This document shows, piece by piece, positions 1 through 17,100 of a stretch of 64,000 nt of DNA. Both the position numbers and the translations under genes were made by a program. How positions within the stretch are numbered: position 1 is the stretch's first letter; each line of letters opens with the position of its first letter. Origin of the DNA: Gloeophyllum trabeum ATCC 11539 (taxonomy: Eukaryota > Basidiomycota > Agaricomycetes > Gloeophyllales > Gloeophyllaceae); NCBI RefSeq assembly GCF_000344685.1, contig NW_006920410.1, positions 1,563,262 through 1,627,261 of the forward strand. The letters are read 5' to 3'. The notes under the pieces are model-generated. The model did no database searches and was not told where the DNA came from. It saw only the letters and a list, made by a program, of their open reading frames with translations.

Positions 1-544
1 ATCTGCCTCTAGGAAGTCCCAGACCTTGATACAACCGTCCAAAGACGCGGTGATCAACTGGAAGGGATTGGTAGGACTGAGGACGGCCGCCGTTATGGAG
101 TCTGTGTGACCATTTCCTTGGGAGAACTTAGACGCAGAACTGCCAGACGGGGACGCGGACAGTGTTGACACGACTTGCCCGGTGGTGCTAGAATAAATCT
201 TCACACTCGACCCTACGATCGAGAAGAAGTAGCTGGGCGAACACTTCAGTGTACATGCGCACCGAGACTCCCTCGTGCAAGACGTACCTCCCATCCTTGG
301 TAAATACAGGTGGTTGACGACTGACCCATGAGTCCGTGAGCGACGTCCATGACCATGTTATATGCTCCGTAAGCTCATCAGGCTCTTTCCTTCCCTTCCC
401 TTTCTGCGCTACGGATGTAGCGTCCTCCTCTTTACTCTTCCCCTTTTTCGACTTCACGATTTTTGGTGAACTGAGATGACCAGGAGAGGGGTGCGTATCC
501 CGAGGCTGTCTCGAAGCTGGATGTTTAGCTTTGGTCGCTGCCAT
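1..544 (-). CDS. NAN1: WD40 protein like WDR75/Nan1 (Utp17), 5' part only
   Basis: The gene runs off the left edge. Coding exons are 288..544 and 1..232, with a 55-nt intron (donor gtacgt, end cag) at 233..287. The start at 544 opens a lysine-rich tail (KSKKGKSKEED) followed by a first beta-propeller blade that, after splicing, reads YFFSIVGSSVKIYSSTTGQV and ends in the blade signature LITASLDGCIKVWDFLEAD. This succession closely follows the first blade of WDR75/Nan1, a member of the t-UTP (UTP-A) subcomplex of the small-subunit processome that supports rRNA transcription and early 18S processing in the nucleolus (family knowledge). Only about 163 residues are visible, so the assignment rests on one blade; another WD40 protein is possible. 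It lies upstream of, and on the same strand as, nothing visible to its left. Confidence 0.7.
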
Positions 545-864
545 GGCCGACCGTGAGCAGCCTCGGGGTCGTGAACTTCACTGAACAGAAAAAAGGTAGC
601 AGACAAATCAGGACCACGTTGTCAATGCCTTCCTAATACGGCGCACTCGGTGCCGGAAATAGATCGTCTCATGCAGGTCCGCAGGAAGATCTGCAGAAAA
701 TATCAATATTAGCGTGCAGGGGCATATACATGTTGGTGGTGCAGTGTTTACAGTGACATAATATACATCCATCAATGTCCTCCAAACCCAAGAAGTCCCT
801 CTTAGCCTTTACCGTCACAATCACTGCAAGTCTACAGCCCCACATACGAGAGTAACTTACACGC
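545..864. other. Intergenic, 320 bp
   Basis: Spacer between the start of the Nan1-like gene and the stop of the methyltransferase-like gene. It must hold the 3' UTR of the latter and the promoter of the former. The only open frames are short and show no family signature. Confidence 0.6.
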
Positions 865-3097
865 TCAAGCCAATTTATATCCAACTAATACTCTGGCTGT
901 TCTAGAAACAGCCTGCGCGGCCTCCTCGTCTGCTAGTCGACGTGCGTCGAGCATCGCTTGGTAAATGCGCTCTTCCTCTAGATGTTCAGCTCTGGACAAA
1001 GGTTCCCGAGGAGGGAGCGGCCAGCCTATCTGTGATAACGAATGCCACAGCCCTAGTCTGGCGTGCATGTCGCTTCAATCATGCGCAAAACAGCGTCAAC
1101 TAGCTGGCTGACCAGATAAGACACTTGGGCTTACCTTTGGTATCTCTCAACCAAGCGTTCAAACTTTTGGCGACTCAGCTTTAACCCTTCCAGCTCCTCG
1201 TCATCTTCCCACCCGAACGCTTGCAGCGAATCTTTTCTATTCCGTATCCGGTCTTTCAGCTCTTCCCACATGGACTCCTGACATGCCAGTACGCCCTGGT
1301 AAGCTCGATACAGATGAATGGCGAGTGTGTGATCAGTCAATCGCTGAGCAAGCTTGTCGTGGGGTATCAGCTCTGTGTGAGAGCCGATCGATGTACTGTC
1401 GGTCGAAGAAACAAAATCGGATGTGGGGCGTTTGTTGGCAGGAGGAGTACTGTCTCCCGACTGACTGGACGACGCTGAAAGTTCCCTGCGCAGGGCCTCG
1501 GGGAGCACACGCCCGTCAGGGAAAATGGATGACGCAAAGCTTGTTTGGCTCGTGCCTGGATGCGTCAATAATGGCGAACTGGAATTCGACGTCACTAATG
1601 AGGAGAAGGAACTTGATGCTGGGCGTGTCGGTGGTTGCGACAGTTCATCTGGTCTACTGGCCGAAGAATCCGCCAGCGAGAAGCTCGGAGGGTGCTTTTG
1701 ATTCGGCAGCGGCATTGGAGGAGGGAATGGCGGTACGGGAAACTTGATATTGGGGATTGAATGAACTTGTCTGAAGGTCGAAGTGAAATAGATAGGAATA
1801 ACAGCTACCCAGACATACTTGTCAGATAACTTAAAAAAATGATTTGAAGGGAGCCCACCGGTTGGTCGGGTATTGATAAAACGATTGTGAAATACCGAAT
1901 AGAATAACGATTCCAGAAGAGCATGGTCATGGGAAGAACCAGGAGACTGAGGCGGCGAAGGATCTGACATCCGCGAGGAGCCGTCAGGAAGGTGTACAGA
2001 TGAATTGCGTCGCACTCGATTTCGTAGCGGAGACGTAAACCATCGAGGCAACGTAGGGAAATATATATCTGGAGAATCGGGGCGTTGGACCAGGATCTAA
2101 CAATGCCCGGACATCAAAGGAGCTTACCTTCTTCTGAGACTTCGATGGCACCTCCTGGTCGTAACACGCGGTTTATTTCCTTGCGGCCATCATCTAAGAT
2201 ACGGGTAAAAGAGACATAGGACCAACTCACTTCGAAGATATAACCCCACTTAAAACGGCTAAGTACAAGTAGATGCTGATGATGGGGGCGACATACCTTG
2301 TTCTCTGGGACTCCTAATGATATCCCAGACACATGTACATGGTCAAACTCATCTTCTTCGAAGGGCAATCTGTTCGTCAAACTGCAGACGTGTGTGAGGA
2401 TGAATGAAGGTTCACGATTCATGCTGAACGGGGCTGCTTACAAGTTTCCATGAACGAACGTGACTCTGTCTCCTATAGACGAATCCAGGAGTTTTAGCGG
2501 TAACTGGACGTTAACCAGGTCGAAGCCAACCTAGAAGGGTAGTCGAGAAGCAATCCTCTGAGCCACAACAACCGTGGATGATCCAGCATTACGCACGAAG
2601 TGGCAGTCGGGCCATTCCTTCGCAGCATTGACAATCCAGAACCCCGCCTTCCCACCGATCCTGTTTATCACTGATCACGTCTGCGACGATAGTCAACGTA
2701 CCCCACAACCTAAGTCCAAAGATTTCTGCGGCGGACCGTCCTCTTGCTCGTCCCATTTAACCATAGTTACGGACCCAGTAATCGACATGGCATATGCATG
2801 GTCGATCGCTTCTCTACTGCAGGGTAAACGCAGGCGCCCAAGAGCGACACACATAACTCACAGTTCTATTACATCTTTATCATAGCTGCAAGGATAGGGG
2901 GCTTTTTCAGGGTCATAGGAATGGTGTCGCTTCCCGTACTTGTACGTGAATTGGTTCTCCCTCGCGCGGGCTATGCGCTTGCTTTCGAAGGACGTGGACT
3001 GGGAACTGCTGCCGATGCCCGAATCGACCGAGGTAGTGCTAGTGAAGTGCGAGCTGCTGCGTCGCGGAGAGGCGAATGCGCCCAGCGTGGCGGCCAT
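865..3097 (-). CDS. SAM-dependent methyltransferase domain protein
   Basis: Ten exons join in phase to 577 residues: 2862..3097, 2702..2816, 2597..2647, 2442..2530, 2297..2381, 2231..2248, 2128..2179, 1859..2068, 1135..1804, 865..1072. The methyltransferase core is split over seven short exons: motif I LDLGCGAGFW, then EWPDCHFVGFDLVNVQLP, LPFEEDEFDHVHVSG and the UbiE-like VNRVLRPGG-type strand seen here as INRVLRPGGAIEV. Exon six is only 18 nt (WGYIFE). A long Ser/Pro-rich region follows, then a charged helical C-terminus. The N-terminus is Ser-rich (TSTTSVDSGIGSSSQ). The fold predicts transfer of a methyl group from SAM, but the substrate cannot be told; similar multi-domain proteins are common and uncharacterised in Agaricomycetes. 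Intron 1805..1858 is in frame (54 nt) and was called because its removal restores the continuous strand INTRPTAVIPIYF. Confidence 0.8.
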
Positions 3098-3554
3098 GGA
3101 GGCTTGTTGGAAGGCACCTCAATCAGCGTCCTCCTGCTTATGGGTCCTGGATCAAGATACGGCAGCAGTCCGAGGCCTGGAGCCAAAAATGTCCGCATCT
3201 TTCTCGCTCGATAGAATGCGGCTCCCGTGTACATCGTTGCTTGTGTATCTTCGGTCAGCCGAGCTGGTTCGTCTGATGCAGAGCTTGATATCGATTCCAT
3301 CAGGAAAGACGCTCAGCAAAGGCTCGAACGACGAGTGCTGTATGATGAACCGACGTACGATCATGAGTACATCACGGGCTTTGCTTTCATTCACACCCAG
3401 GTACAGCATGAAGAGGGCTATTATATGGAGTATTACTGTCAATGAGGAGTATTTACATTATAGTAAAATCATAAAAGTTCAGTACTGGGCAGGTAGGACC
3501 TAATGACGGGTCTGATCACCTCGCTCGAAGTTCGAATGCGCCGACCCATCATGA
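3098..3554. other. Intergenic, 457 bp
   Basis: Lies between the start of the methyltransferase-like gene and the stop of the AMID-like gene. Open frames exist on both strands between 3152 and 3445, but neither has a recognisable domain or a supported splice partner, so no gene is called. Confidence 0.5.
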
Positions 3555-4988
3555 TCAGGATCGGACTCCTAGAGCCTTCCGCGCAGCCGAAACCATCAGA
3601 TCCTTCGACTTCAGCATACGCGCAAACCAGTCGCCGAACGTCAAACCCCAGAGCAGCCCGAGGTACGCGAATCCGCCGTTCTTCATACAGACAGCGAAGT
3701 CAGGGACGTCTCCGAGCACAACAAACTTTACACACCTTGCCATTCGTAATGACTATGAGTTCCGGGCTTCCCTTGTATACCTTCTTAGCTGGTTTGTCTT
3801 CCAGGTAAGCCAAGATATTTGCCACGACGACAGGTGCATGGGAATGTACTTTTGCGGCCTGCTTGACTTCCTTCCAGTCAAGGACGTCACCGGCAGCGAA
3901 GATTCCCGGATGCGACTTCACTTGGAGTGTCGGATCGACTTTAACAAAGCCGTGCTCCGTGAGGACGGAGGGCTGCAGAGAGACGAGGAATGATGTATTC
4001 GGGCGACCTCCACGAGTGGGAACCTGAATTCGGAGTCAGGTCAGGGGTTATTCTCGAAATTAGTGGAATCAAACATACGACAAGATCAACGTCCTCTATC
4101 GTCCGTCCTTTACGAGTGGTGATGGAGCCTTGGGCTTCAGGTATACCATCAATGTAGTCGCCCAGGATAACGTCAACACCTCGCTGTCGCATACGCTTCT
4201 CAATGTTCGTACGCCACTTCATCGGGTAGGTGCCGTTTACTAGATGCTCCTGGCCATGCACAATGGTGACCTTTTTATGCTACAAAATACTGAGAGACCG
4301 CACCACGGTGCATCACGATAAGCACTTACCGGCCACACGTCCTTAACCTCTCCAGCGATTTCTAAGGCGGGAAGTTAGATGCGCACTCAGACCAATATCC
4401 ACGTTGCTCACCTATAGCCACAGAACCTCCGCCTACAAGCACAATATGCTTAGCATCACGGAATTTCTGCCTCCAACTCCGTATGTGGTCCTGATATTGT
4501 TCCTGCGTCTCTGGGAACGCTAGTGGCCCATCCCAAATAGAACCCGGGGCAAGGACAAGGGCTTCGTACTGAATGGCTTCCCCGTTGCTTAACAGGACGT
4601 TACCACCTCTGCCCTCCTTGTTATTTTCAATATTCGTCACGGTAGCCACTTTGATGGACCCCTTCCCGTCCGCGAAGAGCTGGTCATACGGCATAAACGC
4701 GTCTTCAATTGGGTGTCCGTCGACGACGAGAACCCGCAACGCAGCAGGCAAGTAGAGGAATTCTGGTCGAGAGGTGACAAGAATGACGGTGTACCTCGAA
4801 GGATCGAGTTTGCTTGATAACTCGCGAGCAATTGTGGCCCCCGCTGAGCCTCCGCCGACTATAACAACGTTCCGTTTGGGCATGTCGGACGCCTGGGTGA
4901 CTGCCTTGGGTCTAGTGTAGAAGTAAGCAAGTGCAGCTGCAGGGATGGATACCAAAGAGGTTACAACGAATGCTGTCGACGAGGCCAT
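3555..4988 (-). CDS. AMID/AIFM2-like FAD-dependent NAD(P)H oxidoreductase
   Basis: Five exons (4412..4988, 4330..4361, 4079..4279, 3736..4023, 3555..3680) give 407 residues with all phases closed. A hydrophobic N-terminal segment (residues 1-25, VVTSLVSIPAAALAYFY) suggests a membrane anchor. It is followed by the FAD-binding Rossmann motif VVIVGGGSAGATIAREL, a second nucleotide-binding motif IVLVGGGSVAIE in the middle (NADH site), and the FAD-contacting GIFAAGDVLDW near residue 330. This order is that of the AIFM2/AMID (FSP1) branch of pyridine nucleotide-disulphide oxidoreductases, which pass electrons from NAD(P)H to quinones. The second Rossmann motif is interrupted by an intron just after its last glycine region and a 32-nt exon. 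The gene is divergent from GNL1, 285 bp away. The family is clear; whether it acts in cell death, quinone reduction or elsewhere is not shown. Confidence 0.88.
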
Positions 4989-5273
4989 TGACGGGGTGCT
5001 TTATATCGCGCGAGATGAAGGTCGAGGACCGTATATTTTATTATACGGCCACATATGCCAGCCCAGTGCTACGGACGATGGTCGTAAGCAAGGTGCTGTA
5101 AGCATAATGATAAGTCACTATGTACCTAGATCTAGAACCGTGATCAACCGATGTTTCGGGAATTACTGCCACGTGGACCCCATCAACAGAGCTGCCAGTG
5201 GCCCAATGCAAGCTTGAAGTGCTGCTGACTGCGACCGAGTCTTTACAAGCACATTCGGCGTCTCTAACACGCT

Positions 5274-7592
5274 ATGCCTCGGCGGAAACCCGCGTCAGCC
5301 AAACAGCGTAAGGCTGATCTTCAGCTCAAGAGAGCAATCAAGCGGGGCGATGTACCTGCACCGCAAGATCAAGAGAAATCTCGCAAATCTCGCACTAGGA
5401 CGAGACGAGGTCCTACAGGCCATCCTATCGGCAAGGAGAGCTCGAACACGAACCAGCATACTGTGGATACTGCGCGAAAGCTACAGTCCTCCTTCATCAA
5501 TCCATCGCCGCAGTTCCTTGCAGAGGCCAAGGAGTTGGCTTCGGCTCTGCCTCTTCCTAGGCCAATTCCGAGTGCGAGCGCAGTCTTTGTCGCCCCAAGG
5601 ATACAGTCGGCTGGAGAGCAGCTTACATGTCCAAAGCGTCCCAAATGGAGGTACGACATGACTAAGAAAGAGGTCGAAAAGAACGAGGAGGGCCTGTTCG
5701 CCAAGTGGCTGACTCAGACGGATTCACTTGTAGAGGAATGGCGTGCAGGTCGTGACGCAAAGCGGAATGAGGCGATCAGTTCTCCGGATGAGCCAGGTGG
5801 TGGATCTCCGCAGCGTGATGGCATGCCTTCATCTCTAACTTATTTCGAACGCAATCTCGAGGTGTGGCGTCAATTGTAAGTGCGTGACTACCTCTTACAC
5901 ACTGTCCACCTCTCCTTTCGCGGTGAAACGTATTGATGCGGTATGTTATGCATATCTCGTAGGTGGCGCGTTACGGAGCTATCACAGATCATTCTTGTCC
6001 TATTGGATTCTCGTTGTCCTCCCCTGCACTTTCCATCCTCATTATCAGAGTATCTGGAAGCCCATTCTTCGGGCCAGTCAAGGGACAAAAGTAAGAAGAT
6101 CGTCTTGGTTCTAACCAAGGTGGATATATCTGGGGCTGCCCGCGCGAACACATGGGAGACCTATTTGCGCAAGCAATATCCTCACGTCGAAGTGGTTCAA
6201 GTCGAATCATACTATGTTGTTCACGATGAGGTGGATAAAGACGCCCCGGGCCAAAAGAAGAAAAAGCGCGAAGCTCGTCTGCCTCAGACTTTTCGCGAAA
6301 GACTCGTGGGCGTCTTGAAGCAAGTACACGAGGAGCTATTGCGACCACCCGAAAGGATTCAATCTGATCCGGACAGACTTGCAAAATGGCAGCCACCGGT
6401 TCGAAGGATTATAGACTGGGACGCTGCCCTCCGTGGCGTCAAGGATGTGCATCATGAGCATAGAGAACATCAAGCACATCCAGAACCCGAGGCAGGTCCC
6501 AAGGATGAGGCTGACGACGACGACGAAACTCCAGAACCTGAGTATCTGACGATAGGGTTAATAGGTGAGCCATATGCCAATAGGGTATCTGAGCGTACTC
6601 AACCCTCCTGTATTAGGGCAGCCAAACGTCGGAAAATCATCCCTGGTTAACGCGCTCTTTGGCGAGTCCAAAGTGAGGGCTTCCAAGACACCCGGTAAAG
6701 TGAGCGCGCTCTCTTCAGTATGATAGTATTGAAAGTTGCTCATAATGCACCGAAGACCAAGCATTTCCAGACTTTATTCCTGACACCCGATATACGCTTC
6801 GTGGATTGTCCGGGACTCGTGATGCCCAGCTATGTGCCGATGGAACTGCAGGTCGGGATATCAATAGTCACCGAACCGTTAAAATACTAATATTTTATGT
6901 CGTGCTTCAGGTCCTCTCCGGCATCCTCCCGATATCCCACATATCTTCCATCCCTTCATGTATCCACTACGCTGCATCGGTGCTGCCGTTGGAACAGATT
7001 CTCAAGTTGAACCATCCGGCTTCGTTGACTCCCCAGAAGGAAGATAAGCGGACCTGGCGAGACGGGATGCAACCTCAGAGTCACGCGGATCAGGCAGTCC
7101 TGCGGTGGACCGCGATGGATATATTGACTGCGTATGCGAACTACAAAGGGTGGGTGACTGCTAAGGCGGGGCGCCCAGATGTGATGAGGGCCGGTAATGC
7201 CAGTACGCGTGTTTTCGGGCTCCTGGGCGGAAGCAGCATGACTGATTTTTGCTGCGCTAACAGTCCTCCGCCTCTTAGCCGAAGGACGGATCCGTTGGGC
7301 TTTCCTGCCTCCGTTGCCGGATATCACTCAGGCTGCCCTCCAGATGGAGGACGGAGACGGGATCTGGATTAGAGACGGTGGGGGATCTGCTGATGACAGC
7401 GGCGAGGAATCGGACGAAGAAGAGGGCGGTGACATCTCTGCCGATGAGGATGGAATGACAACAGGTTCGGACGCAGATTCCGAAGATGCGTCGTCGGATG
7501 CTGAATCAGAGGTTCACGGAAGAATATCAGCACGGTTTGGAGTGTTAGCCTTGGGTGACGAGCAAGTGGACTATTCGTCAGGGAAAGAATAA
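5274..7592 (+). CDS. GNL1: Circularly permuted GTPase, GNL1-like (YRG family)
   Basis: Six exons (5274..5875, 5963..6564, 6617..6699, 6756..6851, 6911..7202, 7264..7592) give 667 residues. The N-terminus MPRRKPASAKQRKADLQLK is the basic leader typical of GNL1. GTPase motifs occur in permuted order: DSRCPPLHFP (the DARxP element), G4 as LTKVD, then G1 as GQPNVGKSSLVNALFG, and G3 as DCPGLVMP. The family includes Lsg1 and Nug1, which act in 60S subunit maturation and export; GNL1 itself is presumed to have a related role (inference from family). The C-terminus is a long acidic tail (residues about 575-640, rich in DSEDASSDAESE). The fourth intron sits directly after the G3 region. The only doubt is which member of the family it is; the leader and acidic tail favour GNL1 over Lsg1. 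Confidence 0.9.
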
Positions 7593-7801
7593 TGTCTTAC
7601 ACAACCACTGTAAAGCTTCTGTGAAAGGCACTGAAAGCCAAACATTGCCACAAACGCGTAGTGTTCTATGTAAGCCATTGCTACCGGCTAACCGGGCCGA
7701 CCCAATTTCACCGTGTTGAACGCCGCGGTTCTCCGGTTTGTTCAACTTGCTACCATACCGCCGAGCGCTATATTTCTTTGCACGAGGCCGGTACAAAGGG
7801 T

Positions 7802-13666
<5,865 letters not shown>

Positions 13667-13910
13667 TCATACTTGAGACATATGTCTTACGTTGAAAACT
13701 TGGGGCTCGGACTGTCCCTTTCTGAATCCTGTCACAGACACTGTCAGTAATCATCAGTACTCGGTACTAAGACCATGTCACGTTGCACGTGACTGAACGC
13801 GCCTCAAGTTTGAGTTCACGCTGATCATGAACATTATACCCTTGTAACGTTACGGCGCACGCTGCTCATCCACGCATTCCATCTTCTGGACTGCTTTCTG
13901 TCCTAGGAAT

Positions 13911-16345
13911 ATGTTCGGATTACGATTTTTCTCCGCAGATGACTTTGACGACGAGGGTACGGACTTGGTCACGCCACTGACGATCTTCTTCGCTTTCGGC
14001 ATATATCTGGTGTTTAGGAGGTACCAGAATAATCGCAATCGACCTATACCCTTCCGTTGGGTTCAGCCTAAGGCAAGTATGCTCGCAGTAGTACCATGTG
14101 TCATTCCTTATGCAGGCGTGTATAGGAAGCCGAACCAGGCTGGCAATCAATAGTAATCGAGAGCCCCGGTTTGCGGTCCCATGAGACTAGGCCTGACCTT
14201 TTGCCGCCCCTTCATCCAGAAGGGAGGGAATACATTACCTGCTATGATCCAGCGACTGCCTTCCACCTCGATACTATCCTCGCGGATGACTCTTCCGAGA
14301 TAGAGCGGAAGATAGAATCGGCTCGCACCGCCCAACAAACCTGGCGTAACACTTCCTTTGCTCAACGTCGGAGGGTGATTAGGAGCTTGAAGAAGTGGCT
14401 TGTAGAAAACCAGGAGACATGCGCTCGAGTGGCATGCCGTGACACGGGGAAGACGAGTAAGTCAGACGATCACTGTAGGCCAAAGACACTTAAATCACTA
14501 TATCTCCAGTGATTGATGCGGCTTTGGGTGAAATCCTTACAACATGCTCCAAAATGGACTGGATCATTACGCACGGAGAAAGATATCTCAAACCTGAACC
14601 CAGGAGGACAAATTTGATGCTCAGCTATAAACGCTCCGAAGTCCACTACGAACCGCTGGGAGTTGTCGCAGCTATCGTCTCATGGAATTATCGTCCGTCC
14701 GATCCACAGTTCTCACACTCTTCCTCAATGCTCACGACATTCCAGCCCTGCATAACGCGTGGTCGCCTATCCTGGCCGGTTTATTCGCAGGCAATGCCGT
14801 CGTGGTCAAGTGCTCCGAACAAGTAATATGGTCGACTCGATGGTTCGTAGGAGCGATCAAGGAATGCCTGAAAGCCTGTGGCTACAGTCAGGATCTGGTC
14901 CAGGTGCGTACAATTACAGATAAGCGCGTATGTCGATTGAGAGTGTCCATAGTTGGTCTGCTGTTGGCCGAATGCAGCCGAAGCATTAACCAAGTCACCA
15001 CATATCAAACACATTACCTTCATAGGTTCAGAGGAAGTAGGACGGAAGGTCAGTGGGTTCGGTTATCGTTCACGCATTAGTATAAATCCAGGCTAGGTGG
15101 CGCAAGCTGCTACTGAACATTTAACGCCTGTAACCTTGGAACTTGGAGGCAAGGACCCGGTGATTATCCTTCAAGGCACGGATCTTACGAAACACGCAAG
15201 CGTCTGGATGAGAGGGGTCTAGTACGTAACATTCACTACCTTCGATCCTTGCGTTTACATCACTTCACCACAGCCAGAATCTGGGCCAGAACTGCATTGG
15301 GATTGAGAAGATACTAGTACATTCAACACAATACGATGAGTTGTATGAACTGTTAGTAGATCGGGTCAAAGACCTGCGTTGCGGCGCTGTCCTCCCTCAA
15401 GTTGCAGATGACTATCTGCATCCCGTGGACTGCGGCGCCATGATCTCAACGGAGCGTTTCGACCATCTGGAAATGATCATTGAAGAAGCGAAAAGTGCAG
15501 GGGCGACTGTCGAAGTAGGCGGCAAACGCCATTCTCATCCTTACCATGCGCATGGCGCGTTCTTTACGCCCACCATCGTTGGTGATGCCCCTCAAATGAC
15601 GAGAATTGCTCAGGAAGAACGTACGTGGTTATGCTATGGGAAGAAATCACCGCTGACCAGATCTTTTGCAGTCTTTGCTCCGATAGCCCTTCTCATGCCT
15701 TACGACACCACTGAAGAAGCTATCGAGATTGCGAACGGCACTCGCTACGGCCTCGGTGCTAGCGTCTTCGGTCCCAACCAAGAAGAATGCATTAATGTGG
15801 CAAAACATCTCGAATGCGGGATGGTGTCTGTGAATGACTTTGGTGTATTCTATGTGCGTCTCTCGTCGGTTGTCTTGCATTACGTGTTATGCTAACCAGC
15901 TCTGCAGCTGAAGTATGCGCTCTTAGGAATCCACTCTGTGTGAATTACTAAACGACTTGAACAGTCAGGATCTACCTTTCGGGGGCACTAAAGCCAGCGG
16001 ATACGGTCGCTTTGGTGAGGCACCTGATACACCAAAGTTGTGCAAAGTCACCTGAATTGCTTACAGGAGGGCCTGAGGGCCTGCGATCATTGACGAACCC
16101 GAAGGCTATCGTGGTGGACCGGTGGCCTTGGCTCGTACAAACGAGTATCCCGAAGGTATTGGATTACCCTATTGGTTCATTACAGCAAAGCTGGTACGTT
16201 ACCATGTCCCCGTCTCTAGAATAACTAGCCGTGCTAAAAATCCTGTAGGGCCTTTGTGAGCGGACTCGTTGGGTTGCTCTATGCGGAGGGGTGGCGGGCT
16301 CGATTTGATTCACTGACGAAGCTCATTAATGCCGCCGGGCGATGA
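13911..16345 (+). CDS. Aldehyde dehydrogenase, MSC7-like, N-terminal membrane anchor
   Basis: Twelve exons (13911..14072, 14126..14456, 14510..14692, 14746..14903, 14953..15048, 15097..15221, 15274..15620, 15672..15853, 15908..15912, 15965..16014, 16067..16193, 16249..16345) give 620 residues. Residues about 20-37 ([17 protein letters not shown]) form a membrane segment. The dehydrogenase domain shows the NAD-site context [22 protein letters not shown], the catalytic Glu motif [10 protein letters not shown] and the catalytic Cys motif GQNCIGIEK. The C-terminal [16 protein letters not shown] is conserved. These features match the fungal Msc7/YHR039C branch, membrane-bound aldehyde dehydrogenases with unknown natural substrates. 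Two splice oddities: the first intron uses a GC donor (AAG|gcaagt), and exon nine is only five nucleotides (CTGAA); both are needed to keep the family sequence continuous. The gene starts 244 bp after the ABC transporter stop on the same strand. Confidence 0.9.
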
Positions 16346-17100
16346 GGGTATGCTTGGAAGTACGATCTACTGCGCATCTGTATATACTTTATCTACCTAC
16401 GAAACCTGCATCTTCGAACATTTACTTCGTCCAACAACGAACGTCAAAGCAGATCTCCATGGCGGGCGAGCACTAAAGATAATCTGGCACAAAGTAATGG
16501 AGGTTGTTCTATTCCATTAATCATTGTACCGTGAGCCTCCTTCACCGATACAAGTAGCTGCTCGCATGATGCAGACAGACCTCCGTTAAAGTAACTAAAT
16601 ATATAACGCGCACGACCATCTTCTGTCGAATGGGAATGCAGATGTCAAGGAGAGTTGAAGCATAGTATACACAGCTGTCTTTCATGCCTTTGAGCCGTGA
16701 GGTGTGTAGCGCGACAGAGGAGTGCCCGGGCACGGACGAGTCCGACGTCCCCACGACCCGGACCCGGAACAGATCAAGCTTCCATGCATTCAGGATCGTA
16801 TGGTGCAATTGCCTTTCAGGCGATGGAAGCACGCTTTGGATCATTATTGAACGTGCTCATTCGTTCGGCACCTGATTCGTGGAGGTAACGTCGCAGGCTA
16901 TCAGCTCCGGGCCAGCACCCCACGTTGACGAGGATGCGATAACGGTCAGTCGCTGACAGGGACATATGGCTACTTCACAGCCCATTGAAAGCAATCCGTA
17001 TAAGACGCTGCTGGTGAGCGAGATGTCTGTATCCCGGAGAGCACTTTGGGAACCTCCAATATCCCCAGTCCTACTCGTTGTTCATTGACTAGAGCGGACC
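16346..17100. other. Intergenic, 755 bp
   Basis: Between the aldehyde dehydrogenase stop and the RNase T2 start. Contains short open frames on both strands but no domain, tRNA or repeat that I can support. Presumably 3' UTR plus promoter. Confidence 0.5.

Noticed and set aside
3152..3445. Overlapping open frames on both strands upstream of the methyltransferase gene
   Set aside because: Neither has a known domain, a clear neighbour exon or good codon pattern; kept only as an unexplained gap.
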